Assembly: GCF_002086285.1 (NCBI RefSeq)
Contig: NZ_MVHU01000012.1
Span: forward strand, 53,518 to 117,517
Origin: Mycolicibacter kumamotonensis
Lineage (GTDB): Bacteria; Actinomycetota; Actinomycetes; Mycobacteriales; Mycobacteriaceae
Length of the DNA: 64,000 nucleotides
Reading direction: 5' to 3'
Made by a program: the position numbers and the translations under genes. Shown here piece after piece: positions 19,653 to 29,096 of the stretch. Position 1 is the first letter of the stretch. Every line of letters starts with the position of its first letter. The notes below the pieces were generated by a model. That model saw nothing but the letters and a program-made list of their open reading frames with translations, had not been told where the DNA came from and did no database searches.

Positions 19653-19672
19653 GCCACCGCCCGGGCGGTGGC
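19653..19672. terminator. Perfect 20-bp palindrome between convergent nnaR and nirD
   Basis: A GC-rich, fully self-complementary stretch (10-bp arms GCCACCGCCC and GGGCGGTGGC) begins at the base after the nnaR stop codon and 13 bp before nirD's end. No T-tract follows on either side, so it could be an intrinsic terminator of the mycobacterial type or an mRNA-stabilising hairpin. Confidence 0.5.
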
Positions 19673-19684
19673 GCTCCGGTCGCG

Positions 19685-20086
19685 CTACGCGACGGCCCGT
19701 ACGGTGGCGTCGGTCGAGCTGGAATGCCCGGGGGCGTCGGCGGTCCGGCCGATCTGCACGTAGCCGTCCACGATGCGGGTCGGGTACACCCGGACCGAGA
19801 CGCGCGGGTCATCCAGGCAGCTTCCGTCGTCGAATGCGAAGGCCTGCTTCTTCAGCGGCGAGATGACCGACAGCCGGCCGCCGCGGTCACCGACGATCCC
19901 GCGCGACAACACCGCAGCATGGAAGAACGGGTCGACATTGCACAACGCGTGCACCGAGCCGTCGTCGAGCCGGAACAGCGCCGCCTGCTTGCCGTTGTCG
20001 AGCAGCACGCCCACGCCGAGGCCGGGAATCAGCTGGTCGTACCGGCAGGCGGTGGTCCATGCCTCAATGTTGTTGACGGTGATCAT
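19685..20086 (-). CDS. nirD: Nitrite reductase small subunit NirD
   Basis: A 133-residue Rieske-like subunit of the assimilatory NADH-dependent nitrite reductase. The N-terminus (WTTACRYDQLIPGLGVGVLLDNGKQAALFRL) and VHALCNVDPFFHAAVLSRGIVGDRGG follow the NirD pattern, in which the Rieske Cys/His ligands are partly lost, as usual in this family. SPLKKQAFAFDDGSCLDD also fits. Its start overlaps the nirB stop (ATGA), so the large and small subunits are translationally coupled. Confidence 0.92.
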   Translation of the reverse strand: MITVNNIEAWTTACRYDQLIPGLGVGVLLDNGKQAALFRLDDGSVHALCNVDPFFHAAVLSRGIVGDRGGRLSVISPLKKQAFAFDDGSCLDDPRVSVRVYPTRIVDGYVQIGRTADAPGHSSSTDATVRAVA

Positions 20087-22650
20087 GATTCCTCCTCAAC
20101 GCGCAGAACCGGGATGGGTAACGGGATCTTTCGGCCGTCGCGCTCGGTGAACGCGACGGTGGGGTCTTCAGCGTCGGGGGCGTTGACGAACGACACGAAG
20201 CGCGACAGCTTCTCCGGGTCGTCGAGCACCCCCTTCCATTCGTCGGTGTAGTTGTCGACGTGGCGGGCCATCGCCGCCTCGAACTCCTCGGCCAGGCCGA
20301 GTGAGTCCTCGCAGACGACCTGCCGGACGTGGTCGAGGCCGCCTTCGATCGACTCGATCCACGGGGCGGTGCGCTGCAGCCGATCGGCGGTGCGGATGTA
20401 GAACATCAGGAACCGGTCGATGTAGCGGAACACCGTCTCGGTGTCGAGGTCGCTGGCCAGCAACTGGGCGTGCTTGGGGCTCATCCCGCCGTTGCCGCCG
20501 ACGTAGAGATTCCAGCCGACCTCGGTGGCGATGACGCCGACGTCCTTGGCGCGCGCCTCGGCGCACTCCCGGGCACAGCCGGAGACCCCCATCTTGATCT
20601 TGTGCGGCGCGCGCAGCCCGCGGTAGCGCAGCTCCAGGTCGACGGCCATCTTCACCGAGTCCTGCTGCCCGTACCGGCACCAGTCGCTTCCCACACAGCT
20701 CTTCACCGTGCGCAACGACTTGCCATACGCCTGGCCGGATTCCATGCCGGCGTCGACCAGCTTGCGCCAGATGGCCGGCAACTGATCCACCCGGGCGCCG
20801 AACATGTCGATGCGCTGTCCACCGGTGATCTTGGTGTAGAGACCGAACTCCTGGGCGATCTGGCCGATCAGGATCAGGTGCTCGGGCTTGATCTCGCCGC
20901 CGGGCACCCGCGGAACCACCGAGTAGCTGCCATTGCGCTGGATGTTGGCCAGGAAGTGGTCGTTGGAGTCCTGCAGCGCGGCCTGCTCGCGTTCCAGAAT
21001 GTGCTCGGATCCGGTCGAGGCCAGGATGGACGCGACGGTCGGCTTGCAGATGTCGCAGCCGTATCCGCTGCCGAAGCGCTCCAGCAGTTCGGAGAAGGTG
21101 CGAATCCCGGTGACCTGAATGATCTGGAAGAGCTCGGCCCGCGATTGAGTGAAGTGCTCGCAGAGCGCCTTGGACTGCTCCACACCCTCGGCGATCAGCA
21201 GGTCCTTGAGCAGCGGGATGCAGGAGCCGCACGAGGTTCCGGCCTTGGTGCAGTTCTTGAGGGCCTGTACGTCATGGCAGCCGTTCCCGATCGCCTCGAC
21301 GATGTCGCCCTTGCTGACGTTGTTGCAGGAGCAGATCTGCGCCGACGCGGGCAACGCGGTGATCCCCAGTGAGGTCTTGCCGCCGTCGCCGGAGCCGGCA
21401 GGGGCGATCAGATCCAGCGGGTCGCCGGGCAGCTCGACGCCGACCATCGGGCGCAGCACGCCGTAGGAGGAGGCGTCACCGACCAGAATGCCGCCGAGCA
21501 GCGTCTTGGCGTCGTCGGAGAGCACCAGCTTGGCGTAGGTGCGCTTCACCGGGTCGTTGATCACCACCGACAGCGAGTTCTCGGTGGCCCCCATCGCGTC
21601 GCCGAAGCTGGCCACGTCGACCCCGAGCAGCTTCAGCTTGGTGGACATGTCGGCCTCGCCGAACTCGGCAGCGCCCTCAAGCAGTCGGTCGGCGACCACT
21701 TCGGCACTGGTGTAGCCGGGTCCGACCAGGCCGTAGCAACAGCCCTCGATGGCAGCCACCTCACCGATCGCGTAGACGTCGGGATCGCTGGTCCGGCAGG
21801 ACAAATCGGTCAGCACGCCGCCGCGCTCGGCGATCGTCAGGCCGGCCTCGCGGGCCAGTTCGTCACGCGGGCGCACCCCGGCCGCGAAGATCACCAGCCC
21901 GGTCTCGATCTCGTTGCCGTCCGAGAGTCGCACCCGCAGGGTGGGCGAGCCGTATTGGTGAGTCAGTTGCTCGATCGACTCGGTACCCACACCGACGTGC
22001 ACCGCGATGCCCAGGTCGGAGATCATGCGGCTCAGCAGCATGCCACCGGCGTCGTCAAGTTGCTGCGGCATCAAGCGGGGGGCCATCTCGACGATGTGCG
22101 GCTGGATCCCGGAGCTTCGGAGCGCATTGGCGGCTTCCAGCCCGAGCAGTCCACCGCCGATCACGACGCCGGTGCGGGTGTGTCCGGCTTCGAGCATGCA
22201 CTCGATGTCGGCGCGAATGCCGTCCAGGTCGTCCAGAGTGCGGTAGACGTGGCAACCGGGCAGGTCGTGGCCCGGAACCGGCGGAACGAACGCGCGAGAC
22301 CCGGTCGCCAGCACCAGCGTGTCATAGCCGTAACGCTGCCCGTCGGCGGCGAGCACCGACTTGCCGGCCAAGTCGATCTCGGTGACTCGGGAACGCAACA
22401 TCAGTCGCACGTGCTCGTCGCCGGCGTAGTCGTTGCCGGGCAGGGCCAGCCTGGATCGATCCCAGCCGTCGGTGTAGGAGGTCAGGCCAACCCGGTCGTA
22501 CGCCGGTTCGGACTCCTCGGCGAGCACGGTGATCCGCCAGCTTCCACTGTCCGACCGGCTGCGCAGCGCCTCCACGAATCGGTGACCCACCATTCCGTGA
22601 CCGACCACGACCAGGTCCCGGACCGCGCGAGGGGTTTCGATCGGGCTCAT
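20083..22650 (-). CDS. nirB: Nitrite reductase [NAD(P)H] large subunit NirB
   Basis: An 855-residue enzyme that reduces nitrite to ammonium in the cytosol with six electrons from NAD(P)H. Domains in order: an FAD/NAD(P)-binding reductase (VVVGHGMVGHRFVEAL at the N-terminus, VVIGGGLLGLEAANAL in the middle), a BFD-type [2Fe-2S] domain (ICSCNNVSKGDIVEAI, CTKAGTSCGSCIPLL), and the ferredoxin-like and sulfite/nitrite reductase domains. The siroheme/[4Fe-4S] cysteines are seen in VKSCVGSDWCRYG and GVSGCARECAEARAKDVGV. The frame is open to 22692, but ATG 22650 gives the expected length. A GlnR-like box lies about 45 bp upstream. Confidence 0.95.
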   Translation of the reverse strand: MSPIETPRAVRDLVVVGHGMVGHRFVEALRSRSDSGSWRITVLAEESEPAYDRVGLTSYTDGWDRSRLALPGNDYAGDEHVRLMLRSRVTEIDLAGKSVLAADGQRYGYDTLVLATGSRAFVPPVPGHDLPGCHVYRTLDDLDGIRADIECMLEAGHTRTGVVIGGGLLGLEAANALRSSGIQPHIVEMAPRLMPQQLDDAGGMLLSRMISDLGIAVHVGVGTESIEQLTHQYGSPTLRVRLSDGNEIETGLVIFAAGVRPRDELAREAGLTIAERGGVLTDLSCRTSDPDVYAIGEVAAIEGCCYGLVGPGYTSAEVVADRLLEGAAEFGEADMSTKLKLLGVDVASFGDAMGATENSLSVVINDPVKRTYAKLVLSDDAKTLLGGILVGDASSYGVLRPMVGVELPGDPLDLIAPAGSGDGGKTSLGITALPASAQICSCNNVSKGDIVEAIGNGCHDVQALKNCTKAGTSCGSCIPLLKDLLIAEGVEQSKALCEHFTQSRAELFQIIQVTGIRTFSELLERFGSGYGCDICKPTVASILASTGSEHILEREQAALQDSNDHFLANIQRNGSYSVVPRVPGGEIKPEHLILIGQIAQEFGLYTKITGGQRIDMFGARVDQLPAIWRKLVDAGMESGQAYGKSLRTVKSCVGSDWCRYGQQDSVKMAVDLELRYRGLRAPHKIKMGVSGCARECAEARAKDVGVIATEVGWNLYVGGNGGMSPKHAQLLASDLDTETVFRYIDRFLMFYIRTADRLQRTAPWIESIEGGLDHVRQVVCEDSLGLAEEFEAAMARHVDNYTDEWKGVLDDPEKLSRFVSFVNAPDAEDPTVAFTERDGRKIPLPIPVLRVEEES

Positions 22651-22694
22651 GTCGATGAGATTAGGAAGCCGATATTGCAGCAGTATCGCCATGC

Positions 22695-22710
22695 GTTACA
22701 AGCATGTGAC
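22695..22710 (-). promoter_or_regulatory. GlnR-like binding site upstream of nirB
   Basis: Read in the nirB direction the site is GTCAC-N6-GTAAC, close to the actinobacterial GlnR half-box GTnAC-N6-GAAAC (one base off in the second part). It ends about 45 bp before the nirB start. GlnR activation of nirBD is known in mycobacteria; the site itself is my reading. Confidence 0.5.
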
Positions 22711-22782
22711 GGTGTGCTCACGCGGCTATGAGGTGGGCCGCCAGGCCGTGCAGCTGTGGGGTCGTTCACTGTCGGCGAACAC

Positions 22783-22809
22783 GGAACTTTAGCGTGGTCG
22801 ACTCAAGTT
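22783..22809 (+). promoter_or_regulatory. Composite SigH/SigE-type promoter and HspR (HAIR) box upstream of hsp20
   Basis: GGAACT at 22783-22788 and AGTT at 22806-22809, 17 bp apart, fit the SigH/SigE ECF promoter pattern (GGAAC...GTT). Overlapping it, CTTTAGC-N7-ACTCAAG at 22787-22807 matches the HAIR consensus CTTGAGT-N7-ACTCAAG at 12 of 14 arm positions. The M. tuberculosis counterpart acr2 (Rv0251c) is known to be under SigH/SigE and HspR. The element lies about 60 bp before the gene. Confidence 0.65.
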
Positions 22810-22868
22810 CTACGCAGTGACGGGTCGGCATCCGACCGGCACCGCAGCAATCAACCGAGGAGACACCG

Positions 22869-23336
22869 ATGAGCACCCTGACCCTGTGGCAACGTCCGTT
22901 CAACCGCCCCTTCAGCCCCGCTTTCGACACCGACCGGTGGGTCCGCGACTTCTTCGGCCCCGCCACGGCGAGCGACTGGCGGACTCCCTCGAACGGCTTC
23001 CACCCCGCCGCGGAGATCACCAAGGACGGTGACGACGCGGTGATCCGCCTGGAACTGCCCGGCATCGACGTGGACAAGGACGTCACCGTCGAGCTCGCCG
23101 ACGGACGCGTGGTCGTCCACGGCGAACGTCGCGATGAGTACGCCGGCACCGACCCCGCCGACGCCAACCGCACGCTGCGGGAGGTGCGCTACGGCTCCTT
23201 CCGCCGCTCGTTCGCGGTCCCGGCGCATGTCACCGGCGACGCCGTCACGGCGTCTTACGACGCCGGCGTGCTGACCGTCCGGGTGGCCGGCGTCTACGCC
23301 GGCAGCGAGCCGCGACGGATCGCCATCACGAAGTAG
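22869..23336 (+). CDS. Small heat-shock protein, Hsp20/alpha-crystallin family (Acr2-like)
   Basis: A 155-residue ATP-independent holdase chaperone that binds unfolding proteins. The alpha-crystallin domain spans about residues 38-140. It contains ITKDGDDAVIRLELPGIDVDKDVTVELADGRVVVHGERR, and later RYGSFRRSFAVPAHVTGDAVTASYDAGVLTVRV. A short N-terminal arm (TLWQRPFNRPFSPAFDTDRW) precedes it. Position between nirBD and the Sdh1 operon matches M. tuberculosis Rv0251c. It starts at ATG 22869 with GAGGAG upstream and is followed by a strong hairpin terminator, so it forms its own stress-regulated unit. Confidence 0.9.
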   Translation: MSTLTLWQRPFNRPFSPAFDTDRWVRDFFGPATASDWRTPSNGFHPAAEITKDGDDAVIRLELPGIDVDKDVTVELADGRVVVHGERRDEYAGTDPADANRTLREVRYGSFRRSFAVPAHVTGDAVTASYDAGVLTVRVAGVYAGSEPRRIAITK

Positions 23337-23360
23337 GCGGTCAGCGGCGAGACCGCCCGG

Positions 23361-23394
23361 AAAACCCCCGCACACAGCGTGTGTGGGGGTTTTT
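23361..23394 (+). terminator. Rho-independent terminator after hsp20
   Basis: A hairpin with CACACA-GCG-TGTGTG at its tip extends through a C5/G-run stem with one bulge into A4 on the left. It is followed by T5 on the right (23390-23394). It sits 24 bp after the hsp20 stop codon and insulates the succinate dehydrogenase operon. Confidence 0.8.
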
Positions 23395-23503
23395 CGTGCG
23401 CCGAACACGTCGCCCCGCCAACGTGATCTGTCTCACGTTCCGTTCTGGATGTGACTAGCATCGGGTGAACGTACTGTGATCCGTAACACCTGAGGAGGCA
23501 CCG

Positions 23504-23800
23504 GTGTCTGGCACTAGCGAACTCGCCGAACTGCACAACCTGATTGGCGACCTGCGGCGCTGCGTGCTGGGTTTGAAGACCCGGTTCGGCGACATTCCCG
23601 GGATGCGCCGCATCGAAATGGACGCCGAGCGCATCCTCACCGACGTCCAACTCCTCGAATCCGACGCCGGCGAGCTCGACCTGCAGCGCTGGGCCGCCGA
23701 ACGGGCCACGGAGAAGATCACCATCCCCGACACCGAATACGACAGCGAATTCTGGCGTGACGTCGACGACGAGGGCGTCGGCGGCCAGGGCAGGTACTGA
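23504..23800 (+). CDS. Conserved protein of the Sdh1 operon (Rv0250c-like)
   Basis: A 98-residue soluble, charged protein starting at GTG 23504 after GAGGAGG. It has no membrane segment or recognisable catalytic motif. It is predicted mostly helical (ELAELHNLIGDLRRCVLGLKTR, then MRRIEMDAERILTDVQLLESD) and acidic at the end. The place and length match the small conserved gene upstream of the succinate dehydrogenase membrane subunit in M. tuberculosis. It may be an assembly or accessory factor of the complex, which is inference from position. Confidence 0.75.
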   Translation: MSGTSELAELHNLIGDLRRCVLGLKTRFGDIPGMRRIEMDAERILTDVQLLESDAGELDLQRWAAERATEKITIPDTEYDSEFWRDVDDEGVGGQGRY

Positions 23801-23864
23801 CACCCACCGGGTGCTGCTTGCAAAGGGGCGCCCTCCGACGAACTCCAGCCGAAGGGAATCCCAG

Positions 23865-24695
23865 ATGAGCGCACCCGCCGTGAACCGTCCTGGCACCGGC
23901 GTCTTCTCGGCGACTCGCGCACGGATCGCGGATCGCACACTACGCACCGACCGCTGGTGGTTGTCGCCGCTTCGGGTGAACCTCGGGCTGAACCTGTTCA
24001 TCCTCTACGCGACCGTCCGGTCCTTCTGGGGCAGCGCCTACTGGGTTGACCAGTACCACTACCTGACGCCGTTCTACTCGCCGTGCATCAGCGCCTCCTG
24101 CGTGCCCGGCTCCAGCCACCTCGGCGTCTGGTTGCCGGAGTTCCCACGCTGGATTCCGTTGGGGGCATTGGTATTGCCGTTCCTGCTGTGCTTCCGCCTC
24201 ACCTGTTACTACTACCGCAAGGCCTATTACCGGGCCTACTGGCAGTCCCCGACAGCATGCGCGGTCCCCGAGCCCCGCGCGCACTACACCGGGGAGACCC
24301 GATTCCCGCTGATCATGCAGAACAGCCACCGCTACTTCTTCTACGCCGCCTTCGCCCTGGCCGCACTGAACACCTACGACGCGATCGTGGCGTTGCACTC
24401 CGACACCGGGCCGGGCGGATTCGGATTCGGGGTGGGCAATATCTTCCTGCTGGTCAACGTGGCGATGCTGTGGGCCTACACCGGCGGCTGCCATTCCTGC
24501 CGGCACGTGTTCGGCGGGCGCCTCAATCACTTCTCCAAACATCCGGTCCGCTACTGGTTCTGGACGAAGATCAGCTGGTTCAACGGCCGGCACATGCAAT
24601 TCGCCTGGATCACCCTGGCCACGCTGGCCTTCACCGACCTCTACATCGCACTGGTGGCCAGCGGCACCATCACTGATTTCAGGTTCATCGGCTGA
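23865..24695 (+). CDS. Succinate dehydrogenase Sdh1 membrane anchor subunit
   Basis: A 276-residue integral membrane protein with about five helices that anchors the SdhAB head and binds quinone/heme in Sdh1-type complexes. The frame is open upstream to 23757, but ATG 23865 with GAAGGGAA in front is the sensible start. Helices are visible at LGLNLFILYATVRSFWG, IPLGALVLPFLLCFRL, YFFYAAFALAALNTYDAIVAL, VGNIFLLVNVAMLWAY and FAWITLATLAFTDLYIAL. His residues in NSHRYFF, GGCHSCRH and NGRHMQF could ligate heme or a cluster. Followed 47 bp later by sdhA. Confidence 0.85.
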   Translation: MSAPAVNRPGTGVFSATRARIADRTLRTDRWWLSPLRVNLGLNLFILYATVRSFWGSAYWVDQYHYLTPFYSPCISASCVPGSSHLGVWLPEFPRWIPLGALVLPFLLCFRLTCYYYRKAYYRAYWQSPTACAVPEPRAHYTGETRFPLIMQNSHRYFFYAAFALAALNTYDAIVALHSDTGPGGFGFGVGNIFLLVNVAMLWAYTGGCHSCRHVFGGRLNHFSKHPVRYWFWTKISWFNGRHMQFAWITLATLAFTDLYIALVASGTITDFRFIG

Positions 24696-24742
24696 ATCCC
24701 AGGGCCGACAACCGTATTCACACGAAGGGTAAGCGAGAATTC

Positions 24743-26662
24743 ATGGTTGAAGTCGAACGGCACTCCTACGACGTGGTCGTGATCGGTGCCGGCGGCGCAG
24801 GCCTGCGCGCGGTGATCGAAGCCCGCCAGCAGGGTCTGAGCGTGGCGGTGGTGTGCAAGTCGCTGTTCGGCAAGGCGCACACCGTGATGGCCGAAGGCGG
24901 CTGCGCAGCGTCGATGGGCAATGTCAACGAACGGGACAACTGGCAGGTGCACTTCCGCGACACCATGCGCGGCGGAAAGTTCCTCAACAACTGGCGGATG
25001 GCCGAGCTGCACGCCAGGGAGGCGCCTGAGCGGGTCTGGGAGCTGGAGACGTACGGCGCGCTGTTCGACCGCACCCCCGACGGAAAGATCAACCAGCGCA
25101 ACTTCGGCGGCCACACCTACCCGCGGTTGGCCCACGTCGGTGACCGCACCGGCCTGGAGCTCATCCGCACCATGCAGCAGAAGGTGGTCTCGCTGCAGCA
25201 GGACGATCACGCGGAGTTCGGTGACTACGAGGCCAAGATCAAGATCTTCCACGAGTGCACCATCACCGAATTGCTCAAAGACGAGTCCACCGGAGCTATT
25301 TCGGGCGCATTCGGATACTGGCGCGAAAGCGGCAAGTTCGTCGTGTTCGAGGCGCCCGCGGTGGTGCTGGCCACCGGAGGCATCGGCAAGTCGTTCAAGG
25401 TGACCTCAAACTCCTGGGAGTACACCGGTGACGGGCACGCCCTGGCGCTGCGGGCCGGCGCCTCGCTGATCAACATGGAGTTCGTCCAGTTCCATCCGAC
25501 CGGGATGGTATGGCCGCCCAGCGTGAAGGGGATCCTGGTCACCGAGGGCGTGCGCGGCGACGGCGGGGTGCTCAAGAACTCCGACGGGACCCGGTTCATG
25601 TTCGACTACATCCCGCCGGTGTTCAAGGGCCAGTACGCCGAGACCGAGCAAGAAGCCGATCAGTGGCTCAAGGACAACGACTCGGCCCGCCGTACACCCG
25701 ACCTGCTGCCCCGTGACGAGGTGGCCCGCGCCATCAACTCCGAGGTCAAGGCCGGACGCGGTTCGCCGCACGGCGGGGTGTTCCTCGACATCGCCTCACG
25801 GCTGACGCCGGAGGAGATCAAGCGCCGGCTGCCCTCGATGTACCACCAGTTCATGCAGCTGGCCGAGGTCGACATCACCAAGGACGCAATGGAAGTCGGC
25901 CCCACCTGCCACTACGTGATGGGCGGCATCGAAGTCGATCCGGACACCGGTGCCGCGGCGGTGCCCGGCCTGTTCGCCGCCGGCGAATGCTCCGGCGGGA
26001 TGCACGGCTCCAACCGGCTGGGCGGCAACTCCCTGTCGGACCTGCTGGTGTTCGGCCGTCGCGCCGGTTTGGGCGCGGCGCAGTACGTGCAGGGTCTGGG
26101 CACTCGGCCGGCGGTGGCTCCGGCGGCGCTGGAGGCCGCCGCCGAGTTGGCACTGGCGCCGTTCAACGGGCCGGCCGGTGGCGGTACACCGGAGAACCCG
26201 TACACCTTGCACTCCGAGCTGCAACAGTCCATGAACGACCTGGTGGGCATCATCCGCAACGCCGGCGAGCTGGAGCAGGCCCTGGTCCGCCTTGAGGAGT
26301 TCAAGGCCCGGTTCGCGGCCGTCACCGTCGACGGCGGACGCCACTACAACCCGGGCTGGCATCTGGCCGTCGACTTGCGCAACATGCTGCTGGTCAGCGA
26401 GTGCGTGGCCAAAGCCGCGCTCCAACGCACCGAGAGTCGCGGCGGGCACACCCGCGATGACCACCCGGGGATGGACGCCAACTGGCGCAAGACCCTGCTG
26501 GCCTGCCGGGTGGCGGACCGCAGCGCCGTCCCCGACATCACCATCACCCCCGAGCCCCAGCCCGGGATGCGCGAGGACTTGCTGGAACTGTTCGAGATCT
26601 CCGAGCTGGAGAAGTACTACACCGACGAAGAACTGGCCCAACATCCGGGACGGAGAGCGTAA
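24743..26662 (+). CDS. sdhA: Succinate dehydrogenase flavoprotein subunit (Sdh1 SdhA)
   Basis: A 639-residue flavoprotein oxidising succinate to fumarate at the inner face of the membrane. The N-terminal FAD Rossmann motif is VVIGAGGAGLRAVIEA. HTVMAEGGCAASMGN marks the covalent flavin region. LINMEFVQFHPTGM, LLPRDEVARAI and GSNRLGGNSLSDLLVFGRRAG are catalytic or substrate-binding stretches. The C-terminal RGGHTRDDHPGMDANWRK is also typical. The family resembles the Rv0248c/Sdh1 type. Its stop overlaps the sdhB start (TAATG), so subunits are made in step. Confidence 0.93.
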   Translation: MVEVERHSYDVVVIGAGGAGLRAVIEARQQGLSVAVVCKSLFGKAHTVMAEGGCAASMGNVNERDNWQVHFRDTMRGGKFLNNWRMAELHAREAPERVWELETYGALFDRTPDGKINQRNFGGHTYPRLAHVGDRTGLELIRTMQQKVVSLQQDDHAEFGDYEAKIKIFHECTITELLKDESTGAISGAFGYWRESGKFVVFEAPAVVLATGGIGKSFKVTSNSWEYTGDGHALALRAGASLINMEFVQFHPTGMVWPPSVKGILVTEGVRGDGGVLKNSDGTRFMFDYIPPVFKGQYAETEQEADQWLKDNDSARRTPDLLPRDEVARAINSEVKAGRGSPHGGVFLDIASRLTPEEIKRRLPSMYHQFMQLAEVDITKDAMEVGPTCHYVMGGIEVDPDTGAAAVPGLFAAGECSGGMHGSNRLGGNSLSDLLVFGRRAGLGAAQYVQGLGTRPAVAPAALEAAAELALAPFNGPAGGGTPENPYTLHSELQQSMNDLVGIIRNAGELEQALVRLEEFKARFAAVTVDGGRHYNPGWHLAVDLRNMLLVSECVAKAALQRTESRGGHTRDDHPGMDANWRKTLLACRVADRSAVPDITITPEPQPGMREDLLELFEISELEKYYTDEELAQHPGRRA

Positions 26663-27417
26663 TGACACACAACGCCCACCTGCGAGTCTGGCGAGGTGAC
26701 GTTGACGGCGGTGGACTTCAGGATTTCGAGGTCGAGGTCAACGAGGGCGAGGTGGTGCTCGACGTCATCCACCGCCTGCAGGCCACCCAGACCCCGGACC
26801 TGGCGGTGCGCTGGAACTGCAAGGCCGGCAAGTGCGGATCGTGTTCGGCGGAGATCAACGGCTTCCCCCGGCTGATGTGTATGACGCGGATGTCGATGTT
26901 CGACCCGGCGGAAACGGTCACGGTGACCCCGGTGCGAACCTTCCCGGTGGTTCGCGACCTGGTCACCGACGTCTCGTTCAACTACGAGAAGGCCCGCGAG
27001 ATGCCGGCGTTCAAACCCCCGGCGGATCTCAAACCCGGCGAGTATCGGATGCAGCAGGTCGATGTGGAGCGCTCCCAGGAGTTCCGCAAGTGCATCGAAT
27101 GCTTCCTGTGCCAGAACGTCTGCCACGTCATCCGCGACCACGAGGAGAACAAGCCCCGGTTCGCCGGGCCACGGATGTTCATCCGGCTGGCGGAGTTGGA
27201 CATGCACCCGCTGGACACCGCCGACCGCCGCGACTTCGCCCAGGACGACGCCGGCCTGGGGTTGTGCAACATCACCAAGTGCTGCACCGAGGTGTGCCCG
27301 GAGGGCATCAAGATCACCGACAACGCCATCATCCCCATGAAGGAGCGGGTGGTAGGTCACCGCTACGACCCGATCGCCTGGGCCGGCCGAAAGATCTTCC
27401 GCCGCAAGCCCGACTGA
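26662..27417 (+). CDS. sdhB: Succinate dehydrogenase iron-sulfur subunit (Sdh1 SdhB)
   Basis: A 251-residue electron-transfer subunit. A [2Fe-2S] cluster is indicated by Cys53, Cys58, Cys61 and Cys73 (WNCKAGKCGSCS...LMC). The C-terminal domain has CIECFLCQNVC (Cys144, 147, 150, 154) and LCNITKCCTEVCPEGI (Cys202, 207/208, 212) for the [4Fe-4S] and [3Fe-4S] centres. It passes electrons from SdhA's flavin to the membrane subunit. Start overlaps the sdhA stop by one base. It is the last gene of the operon and converges on suhB after 8 bp. Confidence 0.93.
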   Translation: MTHNAHLRVWRGDVDGGGLQDFEVEVNEGEVVLDVIHRLQATQTPDLAVRWNCKAGKCGSCSAEINGFPRLMCMTRMSMFDPAETVTVTPVRTFPVVRDLVTDVSFNYEKAREMPAFKPPADLKPGEYRMQQVDVERSQEFRKCIECFLCQNVCHVIRDHEENKPRFAGPRMFIRLAELDMHPLDTADRRDFAQDDAGLGLCNITKCCTEVCPEGIKITDNAIIPMKERVVGHRYDPIAWAGRKIFRRKPD

Positions 27418-27425
27418 GCCCGGGA

Positions 27426-28289
<864 letters not shown>

Positions 28290-28352
28290 CCGCCCATCGC
28301 AACACATCCGCGGCGGCCATCGCATCCCCGCCGGCGCCGCATCGCAGCGCGG

Positions 28353-28937
<585 letters not shown>

Positions 28938-28949
28938 CTACCAGGTGAG

Positions 28950-28963
28950 ACCAACCGGTTGGT
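28950..28963. promoter_or_regulatory. Perfect 14-bp palindrome ACCAACCGGTTGGT, candidate operator
   Basis: ACCAACC-GGTTGGT lies 100 bp upstream of the flavin reductase start and about 135 bp upstream of fadE5. It is fully symmetric and in the divergent control region. It differs from the STTACYNNNNRGTAAS site at 29033, so a second regulator is likely. I do not recognise a consensus. Confidence 0.5.
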
Positions 28964-29032
28964 TAATTAGGCAATGACATGTAGCTCACACTCGCTTGCA
29001 CTGTGGGTTTCAACCGGTATATTTCAGGGCAC

Positions 29033-29048
29033 GTTACTGGTGGGTAAC
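29033..29048. promoter_or_regulatory. TetR-type operator (STTACYNNNNRGTAAS) upstream of fadE5
   Basis: GTTACTGGTGGGTAAC, 5-bp perfect arms, lies about 50 bp before the fadE5 GTG. The same symmetric pattern occurs at 34453-34468 (fadA2/fabG4) and 39672-39687 (tetR). Confidence 0.6.
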
Positions 29049-29096
29049 TTAAGCCTGAGTACCCAACCGCAGGTGGCATTCCATGAGGAGGAAGTA

